Assembly (NCBI RefSeq): GCF_000685805.1
Contig: NZ_JMKP01000007.1
Coordinates: 1-64,000 of the forward strand
Origin: Psychrobacter phenylpyruvicus DSM 7000 = NBRC 102152
GTDB lineage: Bacteria > Pseudomonadota > Gammaproteobacteria > Pseudomonadales > Moraxellaceae
DNA: 64,000 nt
Direction: 5' to 3'
Shown here: in pieces, positions 28,654 through 37,797 of the stretch
Layout of the letters: every line of letters starts with the position of its first letter
Position numbering within the stretch: position 1 is the stretch's first letter
Notes under the pieces: generated by a model
Databases searched by the model: none
Seen by the model: only the letters and a program-made list of their open reading frames with translations
What the model was told of the DNA's origin: nothing
Translations under genes and position numbers: made by a program

Positions 28654-29757
28654 TTAAGTAATGGCAGAGATTGGCGGTGATACATCAGCATTCTGACCAC
28701 GATGACGTAGATAATGATCTAGCAATACGATGGCTAGCATAGCTTCAGCAATAGGGGTTGCTCTAACACCGACACAAGGATCATGACGACCTTTGGTCAA
28801 CATCTCAATGGCATTTCCCTCTACATCGATGCTCTTGCCTGGAGTAGTGATACTGGAGGTGGGCTTAAGCGCGATGCTCACTTTAATGTCTTGACCTGAC
28901 GAGATACCACCCAAGATACCCCCTGCATGGTTGGCAGTGAAGCCTTCTGGCGTCAACTCATCACGAGAGCTGTGTCCAAACTGTTCCGCCACGCTCATAC
29001 CATCACCAATTTCTACCCCTTTTACCGCGTTGATACTCATCATGGCATGTGCAATATCGGCATCTAGGCGGTCAAAGACAGGCTCCCCTAGACCTACAGG
29101 AACACCGGAGGCGATAACCTCAAGTTTTGCTCCACAGCTAGTGCCTTCTCTTCTTAGACGTTCAATTAATGCCTCAAATCTTGGAATGGCTTCGGCATCG
29201 GCGCAGAAAAAAGGATTGCTATTTACAAACTGCCAATCAATATTAGCCGGGTCTTGTACCGCCGTGGTTTCATTGCCTATCTGTACCACATGACCTTGAA
29301 TCACAACACCAAGACGCTGTTGCAAGTACTTTTTAGCAATCGCGCCAGCCGCTACTCTCATGGCTGTTTCTCGGGCTGAAGAACGACCTCCGCCTCGATA
29401 GTCACGAAAGCCATACTTCATGCTATAAGTATAGTCGGCATGACCCGGTCGAAAGGTATCTTTGATATCGCTATAGTCTTTTGACTTCTGGTTAGTATTA
29501 CGAATCAATAAACCAATCGAGGTGCCTGTGGTTTTGCCTTCAAACACCCCAGAAATAATTTCCACCTCATCAGGCTCACGGCGCTGGGTAGCAAATTTAG
29601 AAGTACCAGGCTTACGGCGATCTAAATCAACTTGTAGATCAGCGCTGCTTAACTCCATACCTGGCGGTACCCCATCCACTATCGCCAACAATCCCTCGCC
29701 ATGTGATTCCCCACAAGTGGTTACCCTAAACACCTGTCCAATACTGTTCCCTGCCAT
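28654..29757 (-). CDS. aroC: Chorismate synthase
   Basis: Last shikimate-pathway step: EPSP to chorismate, needing reduced FMN, cytosolic. Signatures [18 protein letters not shown] (start), [29 protein letters not shown] and the C-terminal '[19 protein letters not shown]' are all present. 367 residues, E. coli 361. It follows prmB (103-base gap with a long-loop inverted repeat), the same order as in E. coli. Confidence 0.97.
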   Translation of the reverse strand: MAGNSIGQVFRVTTCGESHGEGLLAIVDGVPPGMELSSADLQVDLDRRKPGTSKFATQRREPDEVEIISGVFEGKTTGTSIGLLIRNTNQKSKDYSDIKDTFRPGHADYTYSMKYGFRDYRGGGRSSARETAMRVAAGAIAKKYLQQRLGVVIQGHVVQIGNETTAVQDPANIDWQFVNSNPFFCADAEAIPRFEALIERLRREGTSCGAKLEVIASGVPVGLGEPVFDRLDADIAHAMMSINAVKGVEIGDGMSVAEQFGHSSRDELTPEGFTANHAGGILGGISSGQDIKVSIALKPTSSITTPGKSIDVEGNAIEMLTKGRHDPCVGVRATPIAEAMLAIVLLDHYLRHRGQNADVSPPISAIT

Positions 29758-29788
29758 AACTTATGCTCATTTTTTCTAATTAATTTTA

Positions 29789-29841
29789 CCCATCCACTTT
29801 ATCAAGCTGTGTCACTTTCACAAGTCCTATCTATGGATGGG
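29789..29841 (-). repeat. Inverted repeat between prmB and aroC
   Basis: CCCATCCA (29789-29796) and TGGATGGG (29834-29841) are perfectly complementary with 37 bases between. There is no T-run, so it is not a standard terminator. Confidence 0.5.
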
Positions 29842-29860
29842 CAGTGCGTTACTTTAATTC

Positions 29861-31051
29861 TTACGAATCTAGCTGTGCTACTTGGGCTGCAAATAAATGA
29901 CGATTATTTAATAACTCATCACGATCGATAGCAAAAACGCCGCTACCGCCACGGGCAAAGCTCAACCAGTTAAATTGAATTTCAGGATAAGCTTGACGTA
30001 ATGCCCAATCACTATCCCCTACTTCACATACTAGCAAACCTTCTGGAGACAAATAGTCCGCGGCTTCATTTAAAATCTTATGAACTAAGTCTAAGCCATC
30101 TTGACCAGCAGCCAATGCATGCTCTGGCTCATGGATAAATTCTGGAGGAAGCTCTGCCATCGCTGCTGCATCTACATACGGAGGGTTGGTAACAATCAGT
30201 TCGTACTGGTTTTCAGCAGGAATCTTCTCAAATAAATCAGACTGAATTAGATTTAGTTGATGTTCCATACCATGATGCTCTACGTTGACTGCTGCCACTT
30301 CTAACGCTGAATTATCAATGTCTGCTGCATCAACTAAGGCATCTCTAAACCTGCTGGCAAGTGCCACTGCTATACATGCTGAACCGGTACAAAGATCTAA
30401 AATACGCTCTGGCTGATAAAGCTGCTTATCCTCTAGTCCATGTAAGTAAAAAGACGGCATATCAGGGGTTGAGTCGGCCCCTAATGGCTGAGCAAGCTCA
30501 TTGATCTCAAAGTAGGGGTAGAACTGCTGACGGATTAACTCAGCGATTGGTGATCTTGGAATAAGCACACGCTCATCCACATAAAAAGGCAGATCACAAA
30601 AGTAAGCCAAATTAACCAGATAGCTTAAAGGTTGACGATATACAATACGCGACTGCAATAAGGACAAGACCTCTGATTTTTCTGAAGAGGTTAGACGGCA
30701 GTCAAGGATTTGCTCATCAGCAGACCAATCAAGCGATAAAGTATGCAATACAATAGCGGCTGCTTCTGCAAAGACATCATTGGTCCCTTGCGCTACCACC
30801 ACATCATAAGTGCGCAGCTGAGTCACACAAAAGCGGATAAAGTCACGAATGGTATAAAGTGACTCGGCAGCTTCATGACTAGCGGCTAATAATTCATCAA
30901 ATTCACCATTTAACGAGTTATCGAACGTATCTTGTTGCAAGTCTGCTTCTTCAGAGCCTTGGATTTGGGCCAGTAAGGCTTGGGCATCCAATGAAGATAA
31001 AGAGGCATTTGCATTAGGGGTATTGTCTAGATTTGAATTATCTGTTGACAT
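29861..31051 (-). CDS. prmB: Ribosomal protein L3 glutamine N5-methyltransferase
   Basis: Methylates a glutamine of ribosomal protein uL3 using SAM. The SAM motif ILDLCTGSACIAVAL and the catalytic NPPY (VTNPPYVDAAAM) are present, followed by 'EPEHALAAGQDGLDLVHKIL', which distinguishes PrmB/PrmC enzymes. 396 residues, E. coli 310. The extra part is mostly an N-terminal, acidic, Asn/Asp/Ser-rich tail and a small insert after residue 190. Adjacency to aroC supports PrmB over PrmC. Confidence 0.9.
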   Translation of the reverse strand: MSTDNSNLDNTPNANASLSSLDAQALLAQIQGSEEADLQQDTFDNSLNGEFDELLAASHEAAESLYTIRDFIRFCVTQLRTYDVVVAQGTNDVFAEAAAIVLHTLSLDWSADEQILDCRLTSSEKSEVLSLLQSRIVYRQPLSYLVNLAYFCDLPFYVDERVLIPRSPIAELIRQQFYPYFEINELAQPLGADSTPDMPSFYLHGLEDKQLYQPERILDLCTGSACIAVALASRFRDALVDAADIDNSALEVAAVNVEHHGMEHQLNLIQSDLFEKIPAENQYELIVTNPPYVDAAAMAELPPEFIHEPEHALAAGQDGLDLVHKILNEAADYLSPEGLLVCEVGDSDWALRQAYPEIQFNWLSFARGGSGVFAIDRDELLNNRHLFAAQVAQLDS

Positions 31052-31205
31052 AGTTAATCTGCTATTCCCATTACTGAGTTAATTTATAAAGTAAAGCTTC
31101 TTGTGACTCATTCTATCTGATAATCATAAAATCCGATATTAATAAAAAGTTCGAATAAGCTTTACAGGCTTATCCATTATAACCAACATTGTTTGCAACA
31201 CACTA

Positions 31206-31236
31206 TTTTTTGTCAGGTATTGTTTTTTTGTCAGGT
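31206..31236. repeat. Direct repeat TTTTTTGTCAGGT x2
   Basis: Identical 13-base copies at 31206-31218 and 31224-31236, period 18. Confidence 0.7.
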
Positions 31237-31435
31237 GCTTTATTTCACAAGCTATTATAATTCTCACTTAACACTTTAGTCCCAAGACTCAGCTTTAAAG
31301 GTCGCTTTGTCAAAACGCTGCCTATATAAAACAAGAATAAAGCGTCTTTTAATACCGCAAAACCCTTCTTTCTATATTAACGTAAGCTTTAAATAGCACA
31401 ATTGTTACGGTTACTTTCTATTTTGTGGTAAACAT

Positions 31436-31464
31436 TTGCCACTAGCTGCTTTTCGTCGCATAAT
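31436..31464 (+). promoter_or_regulatory. Sigma-70 promoter of the L,D-transpeptidase gene
   Basis: -35 TTGCCA (31436-31441, 5/6), a 17-base spacer, and -10 CATAAT (31459-31464, 5/6). Transcription would start near 31471, giving a very short leader without a ribosome binding site. Confidence 0.65.
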
Positions 31465-31494
31465 AGCAGCACCTTTTTTATTGTGAATAACTGT

Positions 31495-32811
31495 ATGACT
31501 ATGAACGCTAAACTTACCCTTACCAACCTGCCAACTAAATTCGCTCCTAAGCTACTAGCAACTGCTGTTGCAGCTACCTTATTTGCTTTTAGTGGCTCCG
31601 CAATTGCTGAGACAACTCCTAAGGCTAAGCCAGTTGATAGCCTTCAGAAGTTAATTAATGACACTGAAACTGCAAACCAACGTGCTGCCGCTGAGCAAGC
31701 GAAGCAAGCAGATAAAAATGCTGAGTTGGCAGATGAAAGTGCTGAGTTGGCCAATGATGACGCTGACGATATTGCCATTCAAAATCAGGTCAAAAATGAA
31801 ATCGCCGAACAAAGTAAAGATGATGAAGACTCTGGTCAGGCTGTAGCAATCGCTAGCCCTACTATTGATGATGACTCTATTAAGAGTATCGAAAACAAAG
31901 ACGGTAAAGTCTACAAAACCACTAACCTTTCAAACTATGCCCGTGCAGTAAACAGTGCTGTCTGGACTCCAAATATGCGCAGAAACACAGCTATGACTGT
32001 GAAAATGCAAGCCCTACTAGACTGGAACCATGCTTCACCAGGTCCTATTGATGGTGGCTGGGGTATGAATAGTACCAAAGCTCTAGCTAACTTCCAGACT
32101 ATGAAAGGCTTACCTAGCACTGGTAAAATGAACGCAGCCACTTGGGATGCCTTAACCAAGAATATCGACCCAAATCAGCCAGTATTGGTCGAATACACTT
32201 TAACCAAAGACGATGTCAATACCAACTTTGCGCAGACTCCTTCTGGTTCAGAAGCCAAATCTAAGATGAAAGGCCTATATTATCAAAACATCAAAGAGAT
32301 GTTAGGCGAACGCTTTCACATGGATGTTCGCTATCTTGAGAAGCTAAACAAAGGCAAGAGCTTTACCGAAGGTGAAACCATTACCGTTATTAACGTAGGC
32401 ACTCCATTAAAGGCTAAAATTAATCGCGTGGTGGCTGACAAAGCAACCAAAACTTTATATGCCTATAACGGAGATAAGTTGGTAGCCACTTATCCAACGA
32501 CTGTTGGTAGTACCGCAACTCCATCACCGACTGGTACCTTTAAGATTGTTAACAAGGTAAAAATGCCTTGGTATAAATCTACTGTGAAAAACGGCGATAA
32601 AAAAGATGTGTTCATGCTTCCTCCAGGACCCAATAACCCTGTAGGTGTCGTGTGGATGGGCTTATCTAAACCTTCTTATGGTATCCATGGTTCGCCAGTT
32701 CCAGAAGGTATTAGCCGTCAAGCTTCTGCAGGCTGTGTACGTCTGACCAACTGGGATGTACTTGAGGTCTATGCAAATATTGAAAATGGGGCTACAGTAG
32801 AACTTAAATAA
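31495..32811 (+). CDS. L,D-transpeptidase (YkuD) with peptidoglycan-binding domain
   Basis: A periplasmic enzyme that forms 3-3 peptidoglycan cross-links or attaches proteins to peptidoglycan. Order: signal peptide (…LLATAVAATLFAFSGSAIA), an Ala/Asp/Glu-rich linker with repeated 'AELA(D/N)', a PG_binding_1 domain (MQALLDWNHASPGPIDGGWG…GLPSTGKM), then YkuD with the catalytic Cys414 in HGSPVPEGISRQASAGCVRL. Three starts are possible: GTG 31483, ATG 31495, ATG 31501. None has a ribosome binding site, and all leave the signal peptide intact. I use 31495, which gives 438 residues. Confidence 0.9.
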   Translation: MTMNAKLTLTNLPTKFAPKLLATAVAATLFAFSGSAIAETTPKAKPVDSLQKLINDTETANQRAAAEQAKQADKNAELADESAELANDDADDIAIQNQVKNEIAEQSKDDEDSGQAVAIASPTIDDDSIKSIENKDGKVYKTTNLSNYARAVNSAVWTPNMRRNTAMTVKMQALLDWNHASPGPIDGGWGMNSTKALANFQTMKGLPSTGKMNAATWDALTKNIDPNQPVLVEYTLTKDDVNTNFAQTPSGSEAKSKMKGLYYQNIKEMLGERFHMDVRYLEKLNKGKSFTEGETITVINVGTPLKAKINRVVADKATKTLYAYNGDKLVATYPTTVGSTATPSPTGTFKIVNKVKMPWYKSTVKNGDKKDVFMLPPGPNNPVGVVWMGLSKPSYGIHGSPVPEGISRQASAGCVRLTNWDVLEVYANIENGATVELK

Positions 32812-32844
32812 GATGTCCATTTAATTGTTGTCGCACCCTTAGCC

Positions 32845-32880
32845 AGTACCTATATTAATTAGTACCTATATTAATTAGTA
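32845..32880. repeat. Tandem repeat, 16 bp x 2.25
   Basis: AGTACCTATATTAATT at 32845-32860 is repeated exactly at 32861-32876, then AGTA. It lies between the L,D-transpeptidase gene and coq7. Confidence 0.9.
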
Positions 32881-32976
32881 TTGTTAATAACTGAGTTTGT
32901 GTCAGTAACTGGCTAAACGCTGCTGATAATAAATATTGACGAAGATAAATCAATAACAAGTAGATAAGGGCTCGTT

Positions 32977-33618
32977 ATGTCAAAAAAATTGAGTATTATA
33001 GATCGTGCTATTGTTGGCTTTGATAGCAGTTTGCGCTCCATAATCCCCCATTCAAATCAGACTGCGCGCCCCTTACCTGTCAGCTCTGATAAAATGCCTG
33101 AGCTTTCTATCAATGAGTCTCGCCATGTGGCGGGGCTTATGCGTATTAATCACACCGGTGAAGTCTGTGCTCAAGGCCTATATCATGGTCAAGCCTTTAC
33201 CGCAAAAGACAACCAAGTTAAACAGGCGATGCAACACTCTGCTGATGAAGAAATTGATCATTTGGTATGGTGTGAAACTCGTCTGGATGAATTAGGCAGC
33301 CACCCCAGCGTGTTTACCCCAGTTTGGTATGGACTGTCATTTGGTCTAGGCGCTATTGCTGGACTTATTTCTGATGAATTTAGTTTAGGTTTCGTAGCTG
33401 AGACAGAAGCTCAAGTTAGTGAGCACCTCCAAGAGCACATTGCTTTATTGCCAGAACAAGATATTCGCAGTAAAGAGATTTTGGCTCAAATGAATATTGA
33501 AGAACTTGAGCATCGTGAGGCCGCCCTTAATCATGGCGGTAAAGCGCTATCAGCCCCTGTTAGAGTGTCAATGCGCTGGATGGCAAATCGCATGAAGGGC
33601 TTGGCTTATCATTTGTAA
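32977..33618 (+). CDS. coq7: 3-demethoxyubiquinol 3-hydroxylase
   Basis: A di-iron hydroxylase of ubiquinone synthesis, the alternative to UbiF found in many proteobacteria. The 213 residues have both iron-ligand blocks: RINHTGEVCAQGLYHGQ with later ADEEIDHLVWCETRL, and ETEAQVSEHLQEH with NIEELEHREAAL. A hydrophobic stretch (YGLSFGLGAIAGLISD) is expected for interaction with membrane quinone. Transcribed alone; a terminator-like hairpin follows. Confidence 0.93.
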   Translation: MSKKLSIIDRAIVGFDSSLRSIIPHSNQTARPLPVSSDKMPELSINESRHVAGLMRINHTGEVCAQGLYHGQAFTAKDNQVKQAMQHSADEEIDHLVWCETRLDELGSHPSVFTPVWYGLSFGLGAIAGLISDEFSLGFVAETEAQVSEHLQEHIALLPEQDIRSKEILAQMNIEELEHREAALNHGGKALSAPVRVSMRWMANRMKGLAYHL

Positions 33619-33633
33619 TTATTAACTCGGAGT

Positions 33634-33678
33634 GGTTGTTATTAAACGTTTTATCAAACCAAATAAAACAACCTTTTT
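33634..33678 (+). terminator. Probable terminator of coq7
   Basis: GGTTGTT-ATT pairs with AAT-AA-AACAACC, followed by TTTTT. The loop is long (about 20 bases). Confidence 0.5.
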
Positions 33679-33898
33679 ACTAGCAAATGATAATCAAAGT
33701 TTACAACTGACCCCTTTAATGCCTTCTATAAAGTTGCTATCTTATAGCACTTATTATACTGAATAATTCTAGCTGGCGAGTTCAATTGTTGAGTCAATGA
33801 TTATCAAATAGTCGGATAGATTGAATCGCTGTTCTAGTTGTCTAATTTTGGATATATAACCCGCATCATTAATTAATATTGATTATAAGGACCTAATA

Positions 33899-34807
33899 AT
33901 GAATAAATCGGTATCTGCTAAACTTATTTCAAGCGCTTTTTTAGTAAGCTTGGTTGCTACAGGTTGTGAGTCTCTACCCACCTCTGGTACTAGCACAGCT
34001 CCAGGCAGCGCAGTGGTGGTAGATGATACTACTGATACGGCCGCTGCCATCGAGGCAGACACTACTGGGGGTAAAGTTTTTAAGGTTAAGTATGATGCCA
34101 ATGAATTAAAAAATGATCCTTTAATTAATTCAGTAGACATCACAGCCACTCAGTTACCTGGTATCCCAACCCCAACCGTTTCGGTATCTGATGTCAACTA
34201 CATTGCCACAGTATTAATCCCCAAAACTCGCATCAACCCAAATGATCAGTTGGATGTGAGCTTATTAGATGATTTTATTGATGAAATCAGCCCGAATGCT
34301 CGTCACTATCCACCTAACTTCAATAGCAAATCTGATCTTTATTATGCCAAAGAGAAGCTTAAAGAGTTAGAACAGTGGCTACGTCCTTTTGCTGAAGATG
34401 AAAATGCTTCCTACGAAGTTTTACTAAGAGCTGCTAAATTAAATGGTATGGGTCGTAACTTAGACTTAGGCTCTGACTTCGCAGTACGTGGCAGTACTTT
34501 TATCGCTAAAGCGATCGATAGACAGCCTGAGAGTGCTGAGGCAAACTTTATCTATGGCATGATGTTGTCTGAAGGCGGTGGCTTCAAAGAAGGTAAAAAA
34601 TACCTAATGAAAGCGGCCTCTCAAAGCTATAAAGAAGCTGAGCAAAGCTTAGCACAAGCCGACTTACTTAATGACAACCGCCCTGCAGCGCTGTCTCGTT
34701 TGAAAGCTTTACAGCAAAAACATCCTGATGATGCCACTATTGCTAAGCAAATTGAAATTGTAGAAGCAGGTGAATACTATATTTGGGACTTACCTGTGGC
34801 TAAATAA
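33899..34807 (+). CDS. Lipoprotein with TPR/Sel1-like helical repeats, unknown function
   Basis: A 302-residue protein with a lipoprotein signal (FLVSLVATGC, lipidated Cys23; Glu follows, so no Asp inner-membrane retention signal). A Thr/Ala/Asp-rich linker (about residues 24-60) leads to a middle domain I do not recognise. The C-terminal part (about 150-290) is helical with TPR-like units, e.g. 'AIDRQPESAEANFIYGMMLSEGGGFKEGKKYLMKAA'. Probably an outer-membrane lipoprotein facing the periplasm. AAGGA-like ribosome binding site. The next gene also encodes a lipoprotein. Confidence 0.65.
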   Translation: MNKSVSAKLISSAFLVSLVATGCESLPTSGTSTAPGSAVVVDDTTDTAAAIEADTTGGKVFKVKYDANELKNDPLINSVDITATQLPGIPTPTVSVSDVNYIATVLIPKTRINPNDQLDVSLLDDFIDEISPNARHYPPNFNSKSDLYYAKEKLKELEQWLRPFAEDENASYEVLLRAAKLNGMGRNLDLGSDFAVRGSTFIAKAIDRQPESAEANFIYGMMLSEGGGFKEGKKYLMKAASQSYKEAEQSLAQADLLNDNRPAALSRLKALQQKHPDDATIAKQIEIVEAGEYYIWDLPVAK

Positions 34808-34889
34808 GGCTAATAAAAAGCCAATAAAAAGATAGCAGCTTGCAATTTATTCTTTTTATTAATAGTAGCCGAACTAATATTGCTTAAAG

Positions 34890-34921
34890 ATAAAGCCACT
34901 TAATTGTGGCTTTATTGTTTT
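34890..34921 (+). terminator. Rho-independent terminator
   Basis: ATAAAGCCAC/GTGGCTTTAT with a 6-base loop, then TGTTTT, downstream of the TPR lipoprotein gene. Confidence 0.75.
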
Positions 34922-35111
34922 GGCACTTCCTCTATTATTTCTTAAACTTTCTATTATCACAAATCTACAGCCTGAACTCCCCTAATATTTTCTGTTCTAT
35001 TGTCATACTAATTCCTCAAAAATGAGGTATTATTAATTTTGATAACCTGCCCTTTCTCTCTATTTATTTAAATGAATAAAACGTACAGTTTTATTGTCTA
35101 AGTCATTGATT

Positions 35112-37739
35112 ATGGCCATATTTATGCATAGTAATTTCAAAAAATCTAAACTGACTACTTGCCTTGCTTTAGCCTCAAGCATTTTAGTCATGGCTTCTTG
35201 TAGCACCGTTTCTGTTAGCGAACAAAGCTCAAGTAGGACTATTGCTAACAATCGAGGTAATATTGTCACTCGGGCTACCTTAAGCAATAAAAGCACCTCT
35301 CAACTACTTTCAGTAGGTATGCCTGAAGATCAGTGCTTAGAGGATTTTAATAAATGTTTGAGTAGGGTGAATAAAGGCATCTTAAACAAAAACAATAAGG
35401 AGCATTTGGCATTATTAGCCGAGCTGCACTTAGCCAAAGCTAAAGCCATTGCGGAATCTGAGAGATGTGTGCAGAGAATCACCCGCCCGCCTATTGATCC
35501 TTACTACGCTAATGCCCCTATGTCGGATGAACAGTATGCTGATATGCTTCTGTATTTACGAGAGTGTAATACTGCTTATCGAGATAACTTATTAAATGCT
35601 ATTAAGTACAGTTATGCCTATCTGTTCTATGCTCAATTAAATCCTAGGGGCACAATAGATCATAAGATAAAGACCAAACCTAATAAATTATCGACTAATT
35701 TAGACATTCAAACTCAGGATGTTTATGAAGCAGCCTCTGATGCCCTAATTAAGCAGCTTTACTCTAATAAAGATCATACCCAGCAATCTGATAAAATAAC
35801 CTCTTTTATCAGTCCAGAGCTTGTCACTGATAGCAAACAATCTAAAATTAATGAGTTAGACTATGCCAATGGGATTAAATATGGGCAACAAATAAAAGTT
35901 CTTAACTTCACCTTCCCTCCTATTGAAGAAGATAAATATCTAACTAATATTTTGATGAAGAAAAAAGAGGTAGAGCGGTCAGCATCATCGGGTAATGATA
36001 ATGATGATGATGAAACCGTTACTGATCTTGACTCTTCAATAAATCAAGGGGTAACCACCTCTATTGATCTTTATTTACCCAATGAGCCTGAGTACCTACA
36101 AAATACTGAAACTCATAATAAGAGTATAGATGAGCTTTATGCCAGCCATGATCTAAGCTTCTCCGGCCTAAATAGTATCAGTGAACGAGAAGGCGTTGGT
36201 ATCAGCTACGTCACCCTATTTGACGAGCGTCTTGATACTTCAGTGAAAGGCTTAATTACTTCAGATAATAAGAAACTGAATTCAGAAAACCCACTTGATA
36301 GGATTCACCTAACTGGCAACTTGCTATTGACCGGCGTAGTTTTGCCGCATGGAACTACCCTAAATGAGGTATTGGACAGTAATAGTTACGACATTAACTT
36401 TTATAACCCACATCATACCGAAAGTATCAATATTCTTGGTGAACCTTACTATTTAGCCGCTAACTTCTCGGCAAGTTATGGCATGTGGTTGGCCGAAAAC
36501 AGACTAGATAATGTGGGCTACTTCAACCTATTATCTAAGCAGCAAAGCTTAGTATTGCCTCAGCTATTCATGCTTGAGCCTTATGATCCTAATAAGCGTA
36601 TTATTATTATGCTACACGGATTGGCCTCAAGCCCAGCCACTTGGATTAGTGTTACCAACGATATCTCCAGTGATAACGAGCTACGCGAAAACTATCAAGT
36701 TTGGCAAATCTTTTATCCCACAAATATCCCAATTTTAGAAAACCGCTATAGAATTCAGGAGCTTATTGAGAGTGCCTACAAAATTAATGACCCTAATTCA
36801 CAGCATATAGCCAGTCAAAACTCGGTGTTAATTGGTCACAGCATGGGCGCAGTTATTGGACGCATGTTAGTTTCTAATGAAAACCTTCAAGATAACTTCC
36901 ACCGCTTGAGCCAAGAACAAAGCACCTTACGTCTCAGTAAACTGGTTAGCAATGAGTTAGATAAAGAGAATGTGCTGAATAGACTACAATTAAAGCAGCT
37001 TAAAAGTGTCGATACCGCAGTCTTTATTTCTGCTCCATTTAGAGGGACAGATTTCGCTGATAGATGGTTTACTCAGCTGTTAAGACGCGTGGTGCATTTG
37101 CCACTTGGCTTTATCCAAACCATTACCGGAAACCTAGCCAGTATCGCCAGTGAAGGCGAGCTTGCTAGTAACCCTCTTGGGGCGCTTTATTTCCAAAACG
37201 GGGCCAGTCAATTAAGTGATAAGTCGTCTTTTATGAAGCTAACCTCAGATTTACAAATTGCTGATGACGTGACCTATCACTCTATTATTGCTAATAGAGA
37301 CTCTGATATTTACAATGGCTTTATGCGACTGAAGCTAGCAACAGCGCCTAGTACCAGCCTATCGGATGAGACAACTCCTGAGGTACTTACTGCTGGTGTC
37401 AGCTCGCTACCAACCTTCGCAGAGGAAGATGAAGAGAGTACAGCTAAGAATGCTGATGAGAATTCCGCGAATTCAGAAAATAACAGTGAATATAGTGGCA
37501 AGGATACTGCAAATAACGTCGAAATCGAAGATATTACCTCTAATATTGCCCAGACAGTCACCCCTGCTGTGTCTGATGGGATTGTTCCTTATTCCAGCTC
37601 TCATCTTGCAGGAGCCGCTTCAGAAACAATTATTAAAGGGGGTCATAGCATTCAAGATACCCCAGAGGCAGTATTAACTCTACGCAAAATCCTACATCAG
37701 CACCTAAAAGCGCACCCCATTGATAAGGAAAATAAATAG
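35112..37739 (+). CDS. Lipoprotein alpha/beta-hydrolase (esterase/lipase-like)
   Basis: An 875-residue lipoprotein (LVMASC, lipidated Cys30). The N-terminal ~470 residues have no domain I recognise. The C-terminal part is an alpha/beta-hydrolase: oxyanion strand MLHGLASSPATW, nucleophile elbow IGHSMGAV (Ser577), Asp822 in SDGIVPY and His845 in GGHSIQD. An acidic, Glu/Asn/Ser-rich insert (about residues 755-815) separates Ser from the Asp/His. Likely anchored to the outer membrane. Substrate unknown, a lipid or ester being the natural guess. ATG 35112 is chosen over an open TTG at 35094; ATG 35124 is also possible. No clear ribosome binding site. Confidence 0.75.
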   Translation: MAIFMHSNFKKSKLTTCLALASSILVMASCSTVSVSEQSSSRTIANNRGNIVTRATLSNKSTSQLLSVGMPEDQCLEDFNKCLSRVNKGILNKNNKEHLALLAELHLAKAKAIAESERCVQRITRPPIDPYYANAPMSDEQYADMLLYLRECNTAYRDNLLNAIKYSYAYLFYAQLNPRGTIDHKIKTKPNKLSTNLDIQTQDVYEAASDALIKQLYSNKDHTQQSDKITSFISPELVTDSKQSKINELDYANGIKYGQQIKVLNFTFPPIEEDKYLTNILMKKKEVERSASSGNDNDDDETVTDLDSSINQGVTTSIDLYLPNEPEYLQNTETHNKSIDELYASHDLSFSGLNSISEREGVGISYVTLFDERLDTSVKGLITSDNKKLNSENPLDRIHLTGNLLLTGVVLPHGTTLNEVLDSNSYDINFYNPHHTESINILGEPYYLAANFSASYGMWLAENRLDNVGYFNLLSKQQSLVLPQLFMLEPYDPNKRIIIMLHGLASSPATWISVTNDISSDNELRENYQVWQIFYPTNIPILENRYRIQELIESAYKINDPNSQHIASQNSVLIGHSMGAVIGRMLVSNENLQDNFHRLSQEQSTLRLSKLVSNELDKENVLNRLQLKQLKSVDTAVFISAPFRGTDFADRWFTQLLRRVVHLPLGFIQTITGNLASIASEGELASNPLGALYFQNGASQLSDKSSFMKLTSDLQIADDVTYHSIIANRDSDIYNGFMRLKLATAPSTSLSDETTPEVLTAGVSSLPTFAEEDEESTAKNADENSANSENNSEYSGKDTANNVEIEDITSNIAQTVTPAVSDGIVPYSSSHLAGAASETIIKGGHSIQDTPEAVLTLRKILHQHLKAHPIDKENK

Positions 37740-37765
37740 CCTGTTAGGGGATTAAATTAATGGCC

Positions 37766-37797
37766 AAAAAAACAGACGCATCAAGCGTCTGTATTTT
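37766..37797 (+). terminator. Rho-independent terminator (touches rnhB end)
   Basis: ACAGACGC/GCGTCTGT with a 5-base loop, an A-run before and T-rich after. It reaches the stop codon of the convergent rnhB gene and may serve both genes. Confidence 0.75.

Larger units (their letters stand above)
31052..31482. other. Divergent prmB / L,D-transpeptidase spacer
   Basis: 431 bases without a gene. It holds an 18-bp-period direct repeat (31206-31236), a TATAAT box on the minus strand (31181-31176) that could serve prmB, and a good plus-strand promoter (31436-31464). Confidence 0.6.

Noticed and set aside
31425..31480. Two hairpins with a T-run before the L,D-transpeptidase start as an attenuator
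   Set aside because: The same bases form a good -35/-10 pair with 17-base spacing, so the transcript would start at about 31471, after the hairpins.
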